A stretch of 64,000 nucleotides of DNA from Spirometra erinaceieuropaei (lineage: Eukaryota > Platyhelminthes > Cestoda > Diphyllobothriidea > Diphyllobothriidae), in NCBI GenBank assembly GCA_902702965.1, contig CACRXP010000630.1:223806-287805 (forward strand), given 5' to 3'. The position numbers and the translations under genes were made by a program. The notes under the pieces were generated by a model. That model searched no databases, was not told where the DNA came from, and worked only from the letters and a program-made list of their open reading frames with translations. Of the stretch, positions 35,718 through 46,333 are shown in pieces. Numbering within the stretch: the stretch's first letter is position 1; every line of letters begins with the position of its first letter.

Positions 35718-36068
35718 CTTTGATTTTCGATGCCTCTAAAAGTCCAATTATAGTTCATGGGAAATATGTATAAAAACACTCATTCTTTTGCTCAATCGGT
35801 AGAAAATGACGTCTTCTTTCAATTCGATACTCGAAGGAGGGACGTAATCCGGCTTGTAGTTTGGAAACCCTGAATGCAAGTGTGACGGCAGCACGGGTTC
35901 AAACTTATTCGGGGATTGGAAGCGTTTTTGAAAACCGACTAATACCTTTCCTTCGAGTATAAAATTGGAAGAAGACGTAATTTTCTACTGAATGAGCGAG
36001 AGAGTGAATACTTTATGCATGTTTTCCATGAAATACAATTAGACTTTTAGAGGCATCGAAAATCAAAG
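35718..36068. repeat. Foldback (inverted repeat) element
   Basis: Left arm 35718-35838 and right arm 35949-36068 are reverse complements with limited divergence, e.g. TTTGATTTTCGATGCCTCTA against TAGAGGCATCGAAAATCAAA. The spacer is 110 bases. The right arm is also part of the direct repeat at 35853-36288. Confidence 0.8.
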
Positions 36069-36288
36069 AGAAAATGTATGCTACTTAAGCAGTCATTTTT
36101 ACAGAGTATAGTTTTTGCATGCAGCCGGAAGGAAGTTCTTTCGAAGGGCGGTATCCTGAGGTAACTGATTTATTATTATACTGCAAACCGATTAGTTTTG
36201 CAACCCTACTTAATTAATCTTTTCAAAACTAAGACGCATTTCGGAATTTCGGTTGACATTCCATGAGTTAGCCCACCTACTGTATGTG
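35853..36288 (+). repeat. Direct repeat of about 440 bp, left copy
   Basis: It runs from CTTGTAGTTTGGAAACCCTG to CTACTGTATGT and is matched along its whole length by 38033-38476. The two bracket the Gypsy fragment at 36290-37790. They could be its LTRs or two insertions of one foldback element. Confidence 0.75.
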
Positions 36289-36289
36289 T

Positions 36290-37790
36290 GCATCTACATG
36301 GGGGTGAACCAGGGGAGTAACGCCTTCCAAACAAAATGTTTGCAGCTGTTGTAAATCCAGATGAACGCTTGGAACCTAAAAGAAGGTTGGTCGGATTGAG
36401 AACAGCAGCCGCACAGTAGGTCAAAAAATAACGATCAACGTTAATCCTATAGAGATAGCGCTGTAAGTGACGTTTGCTGTTGCGTGGAGGGAAATTATGA
36501 ATAGCCACTACGTCGGAGAGAGGGGAACAAACACTGAGGGTCGATCTGATGGCCCACGGCCCGGGGAAAAGAGAGCCTTAGACACTTTAACCCAGCGAAT
36601 GGTTGGAACCAAATACTGAAAATGGTCAAAAAGAAGAATGAGGTAGTGAGAAGTTCCTCGACATCCCGAATGGCGAGTAAAACGTCGTCAACGAATGTAT
36701 TAACGCATAAAAGACTGTATATGGCACTATCGGTGAAACGCCGGAAGGTATGGGACATTGAGGAGGGCAAAAGGCATGCGAAGAAATACAAGCAAACCAA
36801 GGAAATTCATAACGTTTTTCAGAACGTCTTTATGGGCAATCGGTATTTAGTAGAAATAACCGACCAAGTCAGTTTTCGAGAAAGCGATTTCGTCAAAAAT
36901 AGTTTCCACAAAATCCCGAGAATGAAACGTCGGATACCAATCATAAGAGGTAATATTGCTCAAAGTCCTACATCTTCATAAGGGCTGTGGTTCGCTAACC
37001 ATGTCAGTGAAAAGACCCAGGGATTACTATTCTGTCCAATAAGCCCCAGCTATAACGTACGACAAAACCTGTTTCGGCTACTACGAGACGGCGGAGGCAA
37101 AGGGGGAAATCGGATATTTTGATACAGCAAATAAGATCGTGGGCCAGAGAAGAGCCAGAGAAAAGAGATTTGATGAGGCCGAGATATCCAGCAAAAGTTT
37201 ACGAAGTTGGCAGTCAGAGTTAGGGTCTAGGAATGAGAGGGAAACCAATGACGGATGACTGCCTTCTATGGATAGGATAACGGTCTGGCCTTGAAGGTCG
37301 GTTTGTCTGCAGCCAAATAGCAGGTAAAGAATGACAGGAAGGGGAAACCAGCCATCACGAAGGCCCATGGATGAAGACGCCTCAGACCACGGAACAGGGA
37401 GGAGAGCGGCACACAAAAGTGGCGACCTGTGGAGTGACAGCTCGTAAAAATGGCCAGAGTCGGGCTAACGTCGGTCAGCTTAGGTAAGGAGAATGACCCC
37501 GAGTTGGGCGCCGGTGTTGAATAGGAAAAATCTGCCAACCTTGGTGTTACAGAAGAAATACGCTCAGCACTTATGGTCCCCAAAAATGCCCGTCGCTTTC
37601 ATCCGCCGACCGGGGGTTTTTCATGCGAGGACTGGAGAGAGCATGAGGGGATGCAACAACAGGGCTTTGTACTAACGCTGACGTTATACGAACAGATGTC
37701 AGGGGTTCACAGGCGCTGGTATCGACTGGGGGGCACCAAAATGGCCAGCAATACAATGAGGCTGCAGCACAACAATAATCACTGAGAGTT
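36290..37790 (-). mobile_element. Gypsy retrotransposon fragment A (gag end, protease, RT)
   Basis: Read from right to left: a gag zinc-knuckle-like stretch (37750-37690), a protease block LFNTGAQLGVIL near 37510, the protease-RT linker, and RT pieces. RT pieces include SNITSYDWYPTFHSRDF, FSKTDLVGYFY, LVFLRMPFALLN, TFVDDVLLAI and AIHNFPPRNSKRHLQRYLY, ending at about 36300. The YxDD-type catalytic box is kept as FVDD. The protease active-site Asp is Asn, and many frameshifts are present. RNase H and integrase are missing. The coding part stops exactly where the left direct repeat begins. Confidence 0.75.
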
Positions 37791-38032
37791 GGGCACTTTG
37801 CGCCTTGATCTCAGCCAGATCAAGGAAGATGGATGTACGGACACGCAGTTGTGAGAAATAAACGATAGGCTAGCATGTAACCGGTCACTTCTGACAGATT
37901 CTAAATGTCAAAATGTGGCTTGTAAATTTGACAATATTGCTCAAATCCACCGCTTAATTTTATGAACCTCATATAATCTCCTCTTAACACCGTCGAGAAA
38001 TGCATGGTTTCCCGTACACGGAAAATATACAG

Positions 38033-38476
38033 CTTGTAGTTTTGAAACCCTGAATGCAATTGTAACAGCAGGTCGGGTTCAAAATTATTCGGGAATTAGA
38101 AAAGTTTTTTAAGACCGAATTATACTCTTCTTTTGAGTATGAAATTGGAAGAAGACGTGATTTTCTACCGAATAAGTAAAAGAATGAACATTTTTATGCC
38201 TGTTTTCCATGAAATATAATTGAATTTTCAAGAGCATCGAAAATCAATGAGAGAATTGCATACTACATAAGTAGTCACTTTTTGCAGAGTATAGACCTTG
38301 CATCCAGCCGAAAATAAGTTTTTTCGAAAGCCGACACCCTGAGGTAACTGGATCATTATAGATTTATGCTGCATCATGATTAGTTTTACAACACTACTTA
38401 ATTTATCGTTTCGAAACGAGAACGTATTTCGAAATTTTGGTTGACATTTCATGAGTTAGCACATCTACTGTATGTT
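38033..38476 (+). repeat. Direct repeat of about 440 bp, right copy
   Basis: It runs from CTTGTAGTTTTGAAACCCTG to CTACTGTATGTT, in the same orientation as 35853-36288. Unlike the left copy it lacks the outer arm of the foldback. Confidence 0.75.
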
Positions 38477-39989
38477 TTCAAAATTACTGGAGGGGCAAAG
38501 ACGACTCCGAGAGGCTCAACAGCGTCCATAGAACTCATACTGGACATTGTGGCAAGAACGACTAAATGTGGGCAATTGGAATGGCTGAAACTGTAACCCA
38601 TGCAGAAACGATTAGAAATGTAAGGTTGTCGTAAATGGTAATGTCCTCACGAACTAACAAATTATATCTCATGAGCCCCTAGCCTTAAAGGCAGCAAGTA
38701 AAACTAAGAAGTGAATAATATAAAGATGGTGAACGTTAAGAAAACTGGACAACACAGCACGACGGCGGAGCGCGCTAGCAAGGCGGTACCTCACCACAAG
38801 GTCAAACGTATGAATTCTCATAGGCCACCAGTGCCTTAAAAATGTCATCCCAAGTCCTGGCTCGACATGTGGCATCAAAGTGGCGAGCCGGCCTTGCCAA
38901 GCACTACGAATCAGAAACGCCAACAGTGGAACAGTCGGCAAGGCAGAAATAAGATGCAGACATGTCAAGAAATTCTACTAGCCCAGGTGGCCGCTATGAA
39001 AATCAGGGTGCGTATAGAAATGTGATCTGATAGGTAATCGCAATCAGTTGGCTAGGCACGGCGTCATAGGCACAGCGCTTGAGCATACTTTTAAATTTTT
39101 GGCATGATTTTATGAACTAGATAAGAGGACGGTATGGGAATGGGGAAAAAAGGGTCGATAACGGCTCCATCCGCAAGCCCGATAGGTATCGACAAGTGGA
39201 TACACATAGGGAAGATCTTCTCAGTTACCCATTGAGTTCTGATGAGTTTTTACTTATCATTGCAGCAATGTCCATTGGTAACAGCGGGGTAACGATCATA
39301 AGGCTATGCAAAGCGGTTCTGTGAACAAAAGAGATTTTGCAATCCTGAGTTTCCATACCCCGAGGTCAAATAGAACTGCGTCCCATGCAAATGAGAATAA
39401 AGTTATTACCTCAGCTCATTGTCCAGCAGAATCCGGATTGTCCCCTTCACGTCTCATTTTCCTGAAACTCTAGACGGGCTGCATAAGTAGAATTATCTGA
39501 CTAGCTTTCGTATGATTACCGACTTTATTTTGACTTCTGTTTTGACCATGCAAAAAAACTTCTGAAAATCTGCCCACATTTTCAGTATTACCTTCCGAAA
39601 AAGGATTTCCGTCAAAGCTTCTTATGCCTGTGGATATTGGGTGACACGCACATGTTAGTAAACGTCTTAGATTGTCCAGATGGGGAGTTTTCGTCCAGCC
39701 GCGAGATGCCCTCCCAACGTATGTCAAGCCAATATTCGATGCAATTTACTTCAAAATATTTGCAAGTCTCAGTTTTTGCTAATCCTTCACAGGTAGAAAC
39801 ACTGACTGGAAATAAAATACTGAACGAGTCATTGCTTTGAGTATTTAATCAAAATAGGTGACAAAGGGTCATCAACTGAAGGTCTTTACGGTATAGTGAT
39901 TGTATTCAATATATGGCAGTATTCAGACCCTTCCAAGCTACTCATTTTATCAGGATGGCTAATTACAGAGTTTTGCTTACGTATAATGA
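38477..39989. other. No gene supported
   Basis: Unassigned. Open frames at 38968-38669 and 39727-39470 (minus) show no recognisable domain. Confidence 0.4.
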
Positions 39990-40260
39990 GTTTCGGTGCC
40001 TACTGTACCTTATGTGGGCGAATCGCCGAACAGGCAACAGCAGTGAGGAAGAAGGACGCTAACTCTCAAGCTGCGGTTCATTCGACGGCACCTGACCACA
40101 CCTTCAAGTTTGACGAAGTCGAAGTTCTCGCAATAGGCGGTAACCGAGTGAGCCGCGATCTGCCTGAGTCATGGTCCTCCGGCCCCCAACAAGTTCAACG
40201 ACCTCGGGGCCCAATATTCCGCGTTCAGACTGCCTGGACAAAGTAATTAGCCATGTGAGG
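39990..40260 (+). mobile_element. Penelope-like element fragment (GIY-YIG tail), second subfamily
   Basis: The plus frame reads GRIAEQATAVRKKDANSQAA, then HTFKFDEVEVLA and RDLPESWSSGPQ, followed in a shifted frame by FNDLGAQYS. This is the C-terminal endonuclease of a Penelope-like element, but of a different subfamily from the copies at 1 kb and 4.5 kb. Only the tail is present. Confidence 0.7.
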
Positions 40261-40933
40261 AGGGCGCGGGCGACCAGCAATTCCAGTGATAGTGAGTCAC
40301 ATTGCCGAGTCCATTACCCGCCAAGAATCCACAACGTTGACTGCATTTCGGCAATGAACGACCCGGCTGCGAACTAACAAACGATTGTCGCATCAATTTC
40401 GATCCGCAGCGATGAGTACGGGAGCTGTTAAGTACAGTAGGCATGTGGTGGCGTGGCGACTGCGGTCTGTGAATATCGCACTCCTTGTGCCTCCATCACG
40501 CGACTGCCATTAAGAATAGCTTATTAAATGTGTTGACCATCCCAAAAGTCCTGCAATGGCACCCATGTAAACATCCATAAAGTCAGAGTCCGTAAAATCA
40601 GCTTTTCGATTACTCATCATCACGTTTCCTCTTCCTCGCTTCGCATGTCTAACCAGCACGCAACTCGTCCATTCCTTGTCCTCAGTCGCTGTTTACATTT
40701 TGTGTTCCACAGCTACAATATTCAACTAGCCTCACGTTTGTCTTCTACTAAATAAGCAAGATCTTTCAAGTTGAAGAATAGGTCATTCTAATATCTTTGC
40801 ATAGGAAACCTCGAAAAATATGTTAATGGTAAAAAAGATTCTGAGAAAAGTCAAGTAACTTCGGACTCAGCTAGTCAGTGCCGCTAATTTAGCACATAGA
40901 AAAGACTAAGAGCGAAGGCATCTACGAATTGTA
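40261..40933. other. No gene seen
   Basis: Unassigned sequence between the Penelope tail and the 5' region of exchanger 2. Confidence 0.4.
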
Positions 40934-41230
40934 CTATTTGACGGATACTAAACTTTCTTCTATCCTCTCCCGTGGAAGCCCAGGCTTCAGCTTAGCGCTG
41001 CTGCTGTTGCGGTTTAACGTAGGGATGCGTCCAACAAGCGAACAGGCGAATTTTGTCCAGAAACCCGCTGAGCCCACTGGCCAGAAGGCACCAAAGTGAC
41101 CCTTTATGCTTTCGGAATTTTCTAGGCAAGTCGTCACACTATTATAAACAAAGATGACAAAAGCAATAATGGCAAGGCCACAGACGGGGTTGCTTGTGAA
41201 AGAAGGCCGGCTGCCGTGCCCGCGTTGCAT
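40934..41230 (-). CDS. Possible small membrane protein, divergent to exchanger 2 (uncertain)
   Basis: A 98-codon frame from an ATG at 41230. It has one clear hydrophobic segment (GLAIIAFVIFVYN, residues about 19-31) and a second weaker one (FGAFWPVGSAGFW). I do not recognise it. It starts only 40 bases from the CCAAT element of exchanger 2 and is transcribed away from it, so a shared promoter is conceivable. Nothing comparable is seen upstream of exchanger 1. A chance frame or part of a repeat is at least as likely. Confidence 0.2.
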   Translation of the reverse strand: MQRGHGSRPSFTSNPVCGLAIIAFVIFVYNSVTTCLENSESIKGHFGAFWPVGSAGFWTKFACSLVGRIPTLNRNSSSAKLKPGLPRERIEESLVSVK

Positions 41231-41269
41231 CACAGTCGTTCTGGTCCAATGAGGATCTTCCCTCGCCTA

Positions 41270-41286
41270 CTACCTTCTGATTGGCT
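41270..41286 (+). promoter_or_regulatory. Conserved CCAAT-type promoter element upstream of exchanger 2
   Basis: CTACCTTCTGATTGGCT, 16 of 17 identical with the element upstream of exchanger 1, at nearly the same distance from the ATG (140 against 146 bases). A second CCAAT lies at 41246-41250. Confidence 0.55.
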
Positions 41287-41426
41287 CTACCAGATAGGAG
41301 GAAATTTCAATTCAGTGAGCTCAGCCAGTACGGATTCAGTCCTCTCTGACTTGACTACACTCGCGTGGGAAATTGTTCCTTTCGGACTGCAGAAGTCTTA
41401 GCTCGTTGGAGAAACGACACTCTGTG

Positions 41427-43367
41427 ATGTCGACCGATGCCTTGGCACGCATGATGCTGGAAACCGCTGCTCCCGCCAGGGAGCAGTTTAAAGGTCCTGG
41501 AATCTCTCTAGCCGCATGGAAATTTGACGAAGTTTCAGTCTACATATCAATCACATTGTTCATCTTGGCCGTCGTGCTCTTGAAAATTGCTTATCATAAG
41601 CTGCCCTGCATTGCCAGCTACGTACCCGAATCCCTTCTGCTAATAGTAATGGGCCTAATATTCGGTTCCATTATGCACTACATCCCCAATGCCTCAGCCT
41701 TTCGTCTCACACCCAATATCTTCTTCAACATCCTTCTTCCACCAATCGTACTTGAATCAGCATACAGTCTCTATAATAAAACATTTGCGGAGTTGCTCGC
41801 ACCAATCCTTCTGTTTGCTGTTCTTGGAACCGTCCTAAACTTTCTACTGATCGGATTTGGTCTTTTGGCAGTTGATCTCTCCTCTGGGCTTGGAGAACCC
41901 TACCTCGGTCTCAGCATCAAGGAGTACTTGCTCTTTGCTTCACTCATTGTGGCCGTCGATCCCGTCGCCGTCCTAGCCATATTTCAGGATATTGGTGTTG
42001 ATTTGAGACTGTATTACCTGGTCTTTGGCGAATCTCTCCTAAATGACGCAGTAACTGTGGTTCTCTACAATATTATGAGTGCTTTCGTTGCCACACCGGA
42101 AATTAGCTCTGGCCAAATTGTCATTGGAATCGGTTCCTTCTTCACCGTCAGCCTGGGTGGGGCTGTCATCGGCGTATTTCATGGTGTCATCTCATGCCTC
42201 CTGACACGTCTTAACATCTCCTCGGAGGCCATTGTACCTCTGTTGCTGAGCTACCTATCCTATATTATTGCAGATCTGTTCGGTTGGTCCGGAATCATCT
42301 CAATTATTACTTGCGGTATTTTTCAGGCAGCCTACGCTTTCCACAACCTAACTCCTATGTCAGTTATCTTACTGAAGTCTTCGCTGAAACAAATTGCTTC
42401 CATTAGTGAAGCTCTGATTTTTCTATTGATCGGGTGTGAGGTTTTCGCAGTGAGATTGAGGTGGCACACAGGTTTCGTGCTCTCTGCCGTGGTTATGTGT
42501 CTTCTTGCCCGGTTTGTGGTTGTTTTCGCTCTGGCCGCCGTCGTTAATCGTGGCAAGACAGAACGTGCCAAATTTCAATTCACGGCGCAAATTATCTGCA
42601 GCTACGGAGGTCTTCGCGGTGCGGTGGCCTTCTCTCTGGCCGTACTCCTTAAACCACACTTCCTCGGAAAAAACGGGAAGCTCGCCTGTGACGTGCTTGT
42701 AACCACCACCCTTGTGGTCATCCTCTTTACTGTGGCTTTCATGGGCATCACGATGAAACCACTTGTGCGCCTTCTGAATATTCGACTGGCAAAGAAAACT
42801 ACAGAGAAACTCTTTGTTACACTGAATGACTCTGTCATGGAGCAGACTCTGTTGTACATTGATAAGCTGACTTCCGGTCCAGGGTACTATCGATTGCAGG
42901 AGTCCCTTGTTCGACTGGATGACAGGTATATCCGGCCTTTCCTCCAGCGCGATGCAGTGACACACAGCGGGAAGATAGTTGAAGTCTACGAGAAAATGGC
43001 TCTTCAGTTGCATTCTGATGCCATCTCGTCGCATGCTGCCCTCGAAATGCCAGACGAGAGTGGTGAAACCTCGAAAGCACCTCCGGCTCCAGAACAACAG
43101 TCCGTGGGCGACATCCCACTTGTGTATGGTGATTCCTCTGCAAACGTGACTATGCGCATGCCTCAGCATGTACGCAGACGTGTTAACATAGCAAGTATGC
43201 TGATGGATGGCGCCAACAATATGTACTTGCCACGCGAAAGTATTTACGATGGGGCCAACAATGCTGAGTTTGCTCGAATCAGGCGTAGTCAGGCTCATCT
43301 GATGAAAATTATGGATCGTGGTGAGAGCAGCAGAGTGAAGAATGGATGGGCAAATTTTCCACTTTAG
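41427..43367 (+). CDS. Sodium/proton exchanger (NHE/SLC9 family), intronless paralogue 2
   Basis: Predicted 646-residue electroneutral Na+/H+ antiporter. It is collinear with the minus-strand paralogue over the whole membrane domain and the proximal tail. Landmarks: LLPPIVLESAYS at 103-114, AVDPVAV near 177-182, GESLLNDAVT with N206/D207, SYGGLRGAVAFSL at 392-404, then VTLNDSV and LDDRYIRPFLQ. The C-terminal tail after about residue 535 differs from paralogue 1 and is shorter. The ATG at 41427 is chosen because the frame further up opens only with TTG (41373), and because it aligns with the start of paralogue 1. There are no introns, stops or frameshifts. Conserved motifs and a divergent tail suggest both genes are under selection and may differ in regulation. 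Confidence 0.95.
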   Translation: MSTDALARMMLETAAPAREQFKGPGISLAAWKFDEVSVYISITLFILAVVLLKIAYHKLPCIASYVPESLLLIVMGLIFGSIMHYIPNASAFRLTPNIFFNILLPPIVLESAYSLYNKTFAELLAPILLFAVLGTVLNFLLIGFGLLAVDLSSGLGEPYLGLSIKEYLLFASLIVAVDPVAVLAIFQDIGVDLRLYYLVFGESLLNDAVTVVLYNIMSAFVATPEISSGQIVIGIGSFFTVSLGGAVIGVFHGVISCLLTRLNISSEAIVPLLLSYLSYIIADLFGWSGIISIITCGIFQAAYAFHNLTPMSVILLKSSLKQIASISEALIFLLIGCEVFAVRLRWHTGFVLSAVVMCLLARFVVVFALAAVVNRGKTERAKFQFTAQIICSYGGLRGAVAFSLAVLLKPHFLGKNGKLACDVLVTTTLVVILFTVAFMGITMKPLVRLLNIRLAKKTTEKLFVTLNDSVMEQTLLYIDKLTSGPGYYRLQESLVRLDDRYIRPFLQRDAVTHSGKIVEVYEKMALQLHSDAISSHAALEMPDESGETSKAPPAPEQQSVGDIPLVYGDSSANVTMRMPQHVRRRVNIASMLMDGANNMYLPRESIYDGANNAEFARIRRSQAHLMKIMDRGESSRVKNGWANFPL

Positions 43368-46075
43368 TGACCGAACGATACCTAAATGATGGCGGGGCTG
43401 GTGAATGGGCTCCACTTCTGACAACTACTTCGAGAGACAAGCGACGTTCGGAGGCCGTTAATGGAACTACCTTGTAGTAATGGCCCATCAACTGGGCCAT
43501 ACCTACTGAATGCCACTCTTACGACACAGTATTCATTATTTTTAAAATGCAATCTGTTAGTGGAGTCTGAACGATTTTTGTGAAGTTTACTGGTACCTTC
43601 ATATAAATTTCAGAAAAGGTCGACTAAATCGTGAAATCCGACCTATCGTTATATTTCCAGACTTCTGAAACAGGCTGAGGGTTTGTACCGGACTACGGAT
43701 TTTACCGTCTCAGATCGATTTTGAGGACAGAGTTCGTTACTGTTTTTAGATGCCTGAGTTACAATCTGTGGGTGAAGCCATACTTGTGTAATTTGCGCTC
43801 TAAGGTTTCTGCATTTTCTGTTTGTTTTTCACTGTCGGGTTTGAGATATGATGGGACCTTTACGGGTATGTGAACGTTTTTGCAAAACGAGCTCTACTCT
43901 AAGTTCGCCAAATAATTTCAGACGATACTTAAGGACTAGGTTATTACAAGAGATCACATGGATGCTGGGGAATTTCTGCTGAGGGAATCCCCTCTCAGGT
44001 GCATCGCGCAGCTGAACCTTGGCTTGAAACTGGTACCCTTGGAGTAATTTCGGAAATCCTTTAGCGTATCACATGTAACGTTATTGCTAAAATAAACTTG
44101 AAAAAAGCCAGAGGGGTAAAAGAAGCTGGATTTAATGACGTCATGCAGTATGGTACGCATGCACACACTTTTGGACACGCCATGTGAAGACATCCTTGAA
44201 GAAATTCAGCATGATAGGCGATAAGTATCACTAAATGCTAGTCAGGCATTTTTTGGGAGAGAAACGTGCAATGTGCAAGACAGGTTAGAATAGTCTAAAC
44301 GTTATAAGTCATAAACACCTTGGAATACAACCGTGGGCGAAGATTAGGTTAAAGTAGGGGGAGGGAGGAAGGGGCCATGTAACGGGCAGGCTACTGAGGT
44401 AATACGGGTTTTACGCAGTTGCCCGATTCGCTTTGGTTTCCACCCCGAATCGACGTGGTCTCTGAACAGTGTTGGGCACGATCCGTTCCTACGCAGAAGA
44501 GGACCGTAAAGGCCGATATTTGACCCACCTTGTGGCTATTATCGAACGGGCTCTTCGCAATAGAGTCGTTCAGCACCTTGTATCCACCCTAAGATCCACT
44601 TCCTCTTGTGTTTAGTCGGTCGGATTTGCCAGCGATATTTGTGTGCACTTGTTCCTATTGCCATGTACATCTAGCCTCATAAGTTCCGTTAAGAGTTGAC
44701 GTCTACAGGCATGTTTTATTAAATTTGTCCGGTTGGAGCAGCCGTCGCAGCGTCCAAGAACAGATGGCTGGCGGCTGCGTTTGTGTTCGTTAAATCGCGT
44801 TTCGCCGTTTTCGCTTGATCATGTTGGAGACGTTATCGCCCCTGGATGGGTGACAAATGCTCACAGGTTTCTGCAGAATTGGTGGTACTTTTCGACGGAT
44901 TTGCCTACTTACCCATCAGTCTGAAGGGTAACTTGGACGCAGCTGATCTTGACCTCCAGCGCATCAATGGCGTATGCATTGATGGAGTGATTAAGGAGAC
45001 AGAAAACTGGTTCCTCTTTCTCTGATTTTGAGCCCACCTACTACAATGCATTGTATTTGATAAATAGATCTCAGAATGGACCTATCTTCGAGCCTGCGTG
45101 CGAGAATTTCCCAGTGTGGATCAGTTTGTCCAAATTATAACACTGATTGCCGACTTTGTGGCGTCTAACTAGTGTGTGTACTCGGAGCGCCACAATCATC
45201 AAGTCATGTCCCGAATACCAAGATAAGGGAGACTATAGAAGACACTAAAAGGCGGAATTTTTCTGTACAGAACCCCGAATTGGCCTTTCAAGCAGTAGTG
45301 ACCGCTAGCGAGGCCAGGGCGCGGGCTGACTACGTCAAGTCATCCCAAAGAGGGAGAGTGTGTGCGTGTGTGTGAGGGAGAGACTGTGTTATCAGCCGCG
45401 GGAGCAAGTCCAAGTACTTTTTTGTCCAGGCCGTATGTTTCATTACCCTAACGGGTGGTGCGTCCAAGGGCCTATGTTGTACTGGCTGAGAGGTGGGTAG
45501 CGTGGTTGGTCATGGACGGCTGTCTGTATAAGCGCGTATGCACATATAGCAGGTGGTTAGACTGTGACAAGGTTAGCGCGTCCGCAACCGCGCCCGTGGG
45601 GTGGGTGGCTGACCTTGACGCGGCGGGACGTTGAACAAAGAGGGCTGCCGGCTGCGCATTTGGTGGGTGTGCGCATTGCGCCGTTTTGTCCCTGAAGGTT
45701 ATATTCTAAGTTAAAACCTAATCGTGATATGTCCCGAGGAATTTAATCCGAATTCATTTCCTCCTTTGCAATTGAATTTGTTTGACTCGCCTACGAACAT
45801 GGCCTGGAATACTCTGCTTCAGTTAGGGAAGTTGGAGACCGAACCACAACCCTTTCTATTCTGTCTTGACTTTTACGCAGCCAAAATGTTGGAAGCAAGT
45901 TTCCCAAACGGCGGTAAGATCGCAGTTCGTAGCCAGACATTGTGAGTCAATACTGTTGACGTACTTATTTGTAATCAGCAAGTGTGTTTCTCTTATCGAG
46001 GAAACTTGTTATCAGAGGGTGTGTTTCTACTAAGTTAGGCAGGTCGCCAGTTTCGGTCAGGTTGTTGGGCTTAGT
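43368..46075. other. No gene supported
   Basis: 3' flank of exchanger 2 and unassigned DNA. The first AATAAA on the plus strand is near 44092. A GT/GA-rich microsatellite lies at about 45350-45385. Confidence 0.4.
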
Positions 46076-46333
46076 GAGGGTAAGAGTTAGGCTTAGGATT
46101 AAGTTTTAGAGTTAGGGTTTGCGATTTGAGGTTAAGGTCTTAGGGCTAGGTTTTAGTGTTAAGGTTAGGGTTAGGTTTTAGGGTTAAGATTAGAGTTTGG
46201 ATTAGGATTTTTGGTTAAGGGTCATGTTTCAGCGTTAAGTTTAGGGTTAGAGGTAGAGCTAGGTTTTAGGGTTGAGGTTAGTGTTGGTGTTTTGGTGAAG
46301 GCTTTACGTTTAGAGTTAGGGTTTTAGTTTTAG
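46076..46333 (+). repeat. Degenerate telomere-like repeats
   Basis: About 260 bases of TTAGGG/TTTTAGGG/GTTAAG-type units on the plus strand, all diverged. Confidence 0.75.

Noticed and set aside
41373..41426. Upstream extension of exchanger 2 by 18 residues
   Set aside because: It begins with TTG. The ATG at 41427 fits the paralogue and the conserved promoter spacing.
42423..43424. Long (333-codon) minus-strand frame opposite exchanger 2
   Set aside because: Shadow of the exchanger coding sequence. Codon bias on the plus strand keeps this antisense frame open. No domain was recognised.
45590..45690. Match of GACCTTGACGC to the Gypsy C integrase end
   Set aside because: Only about 20 bases are shared, too short to call a Gypsy fragment.
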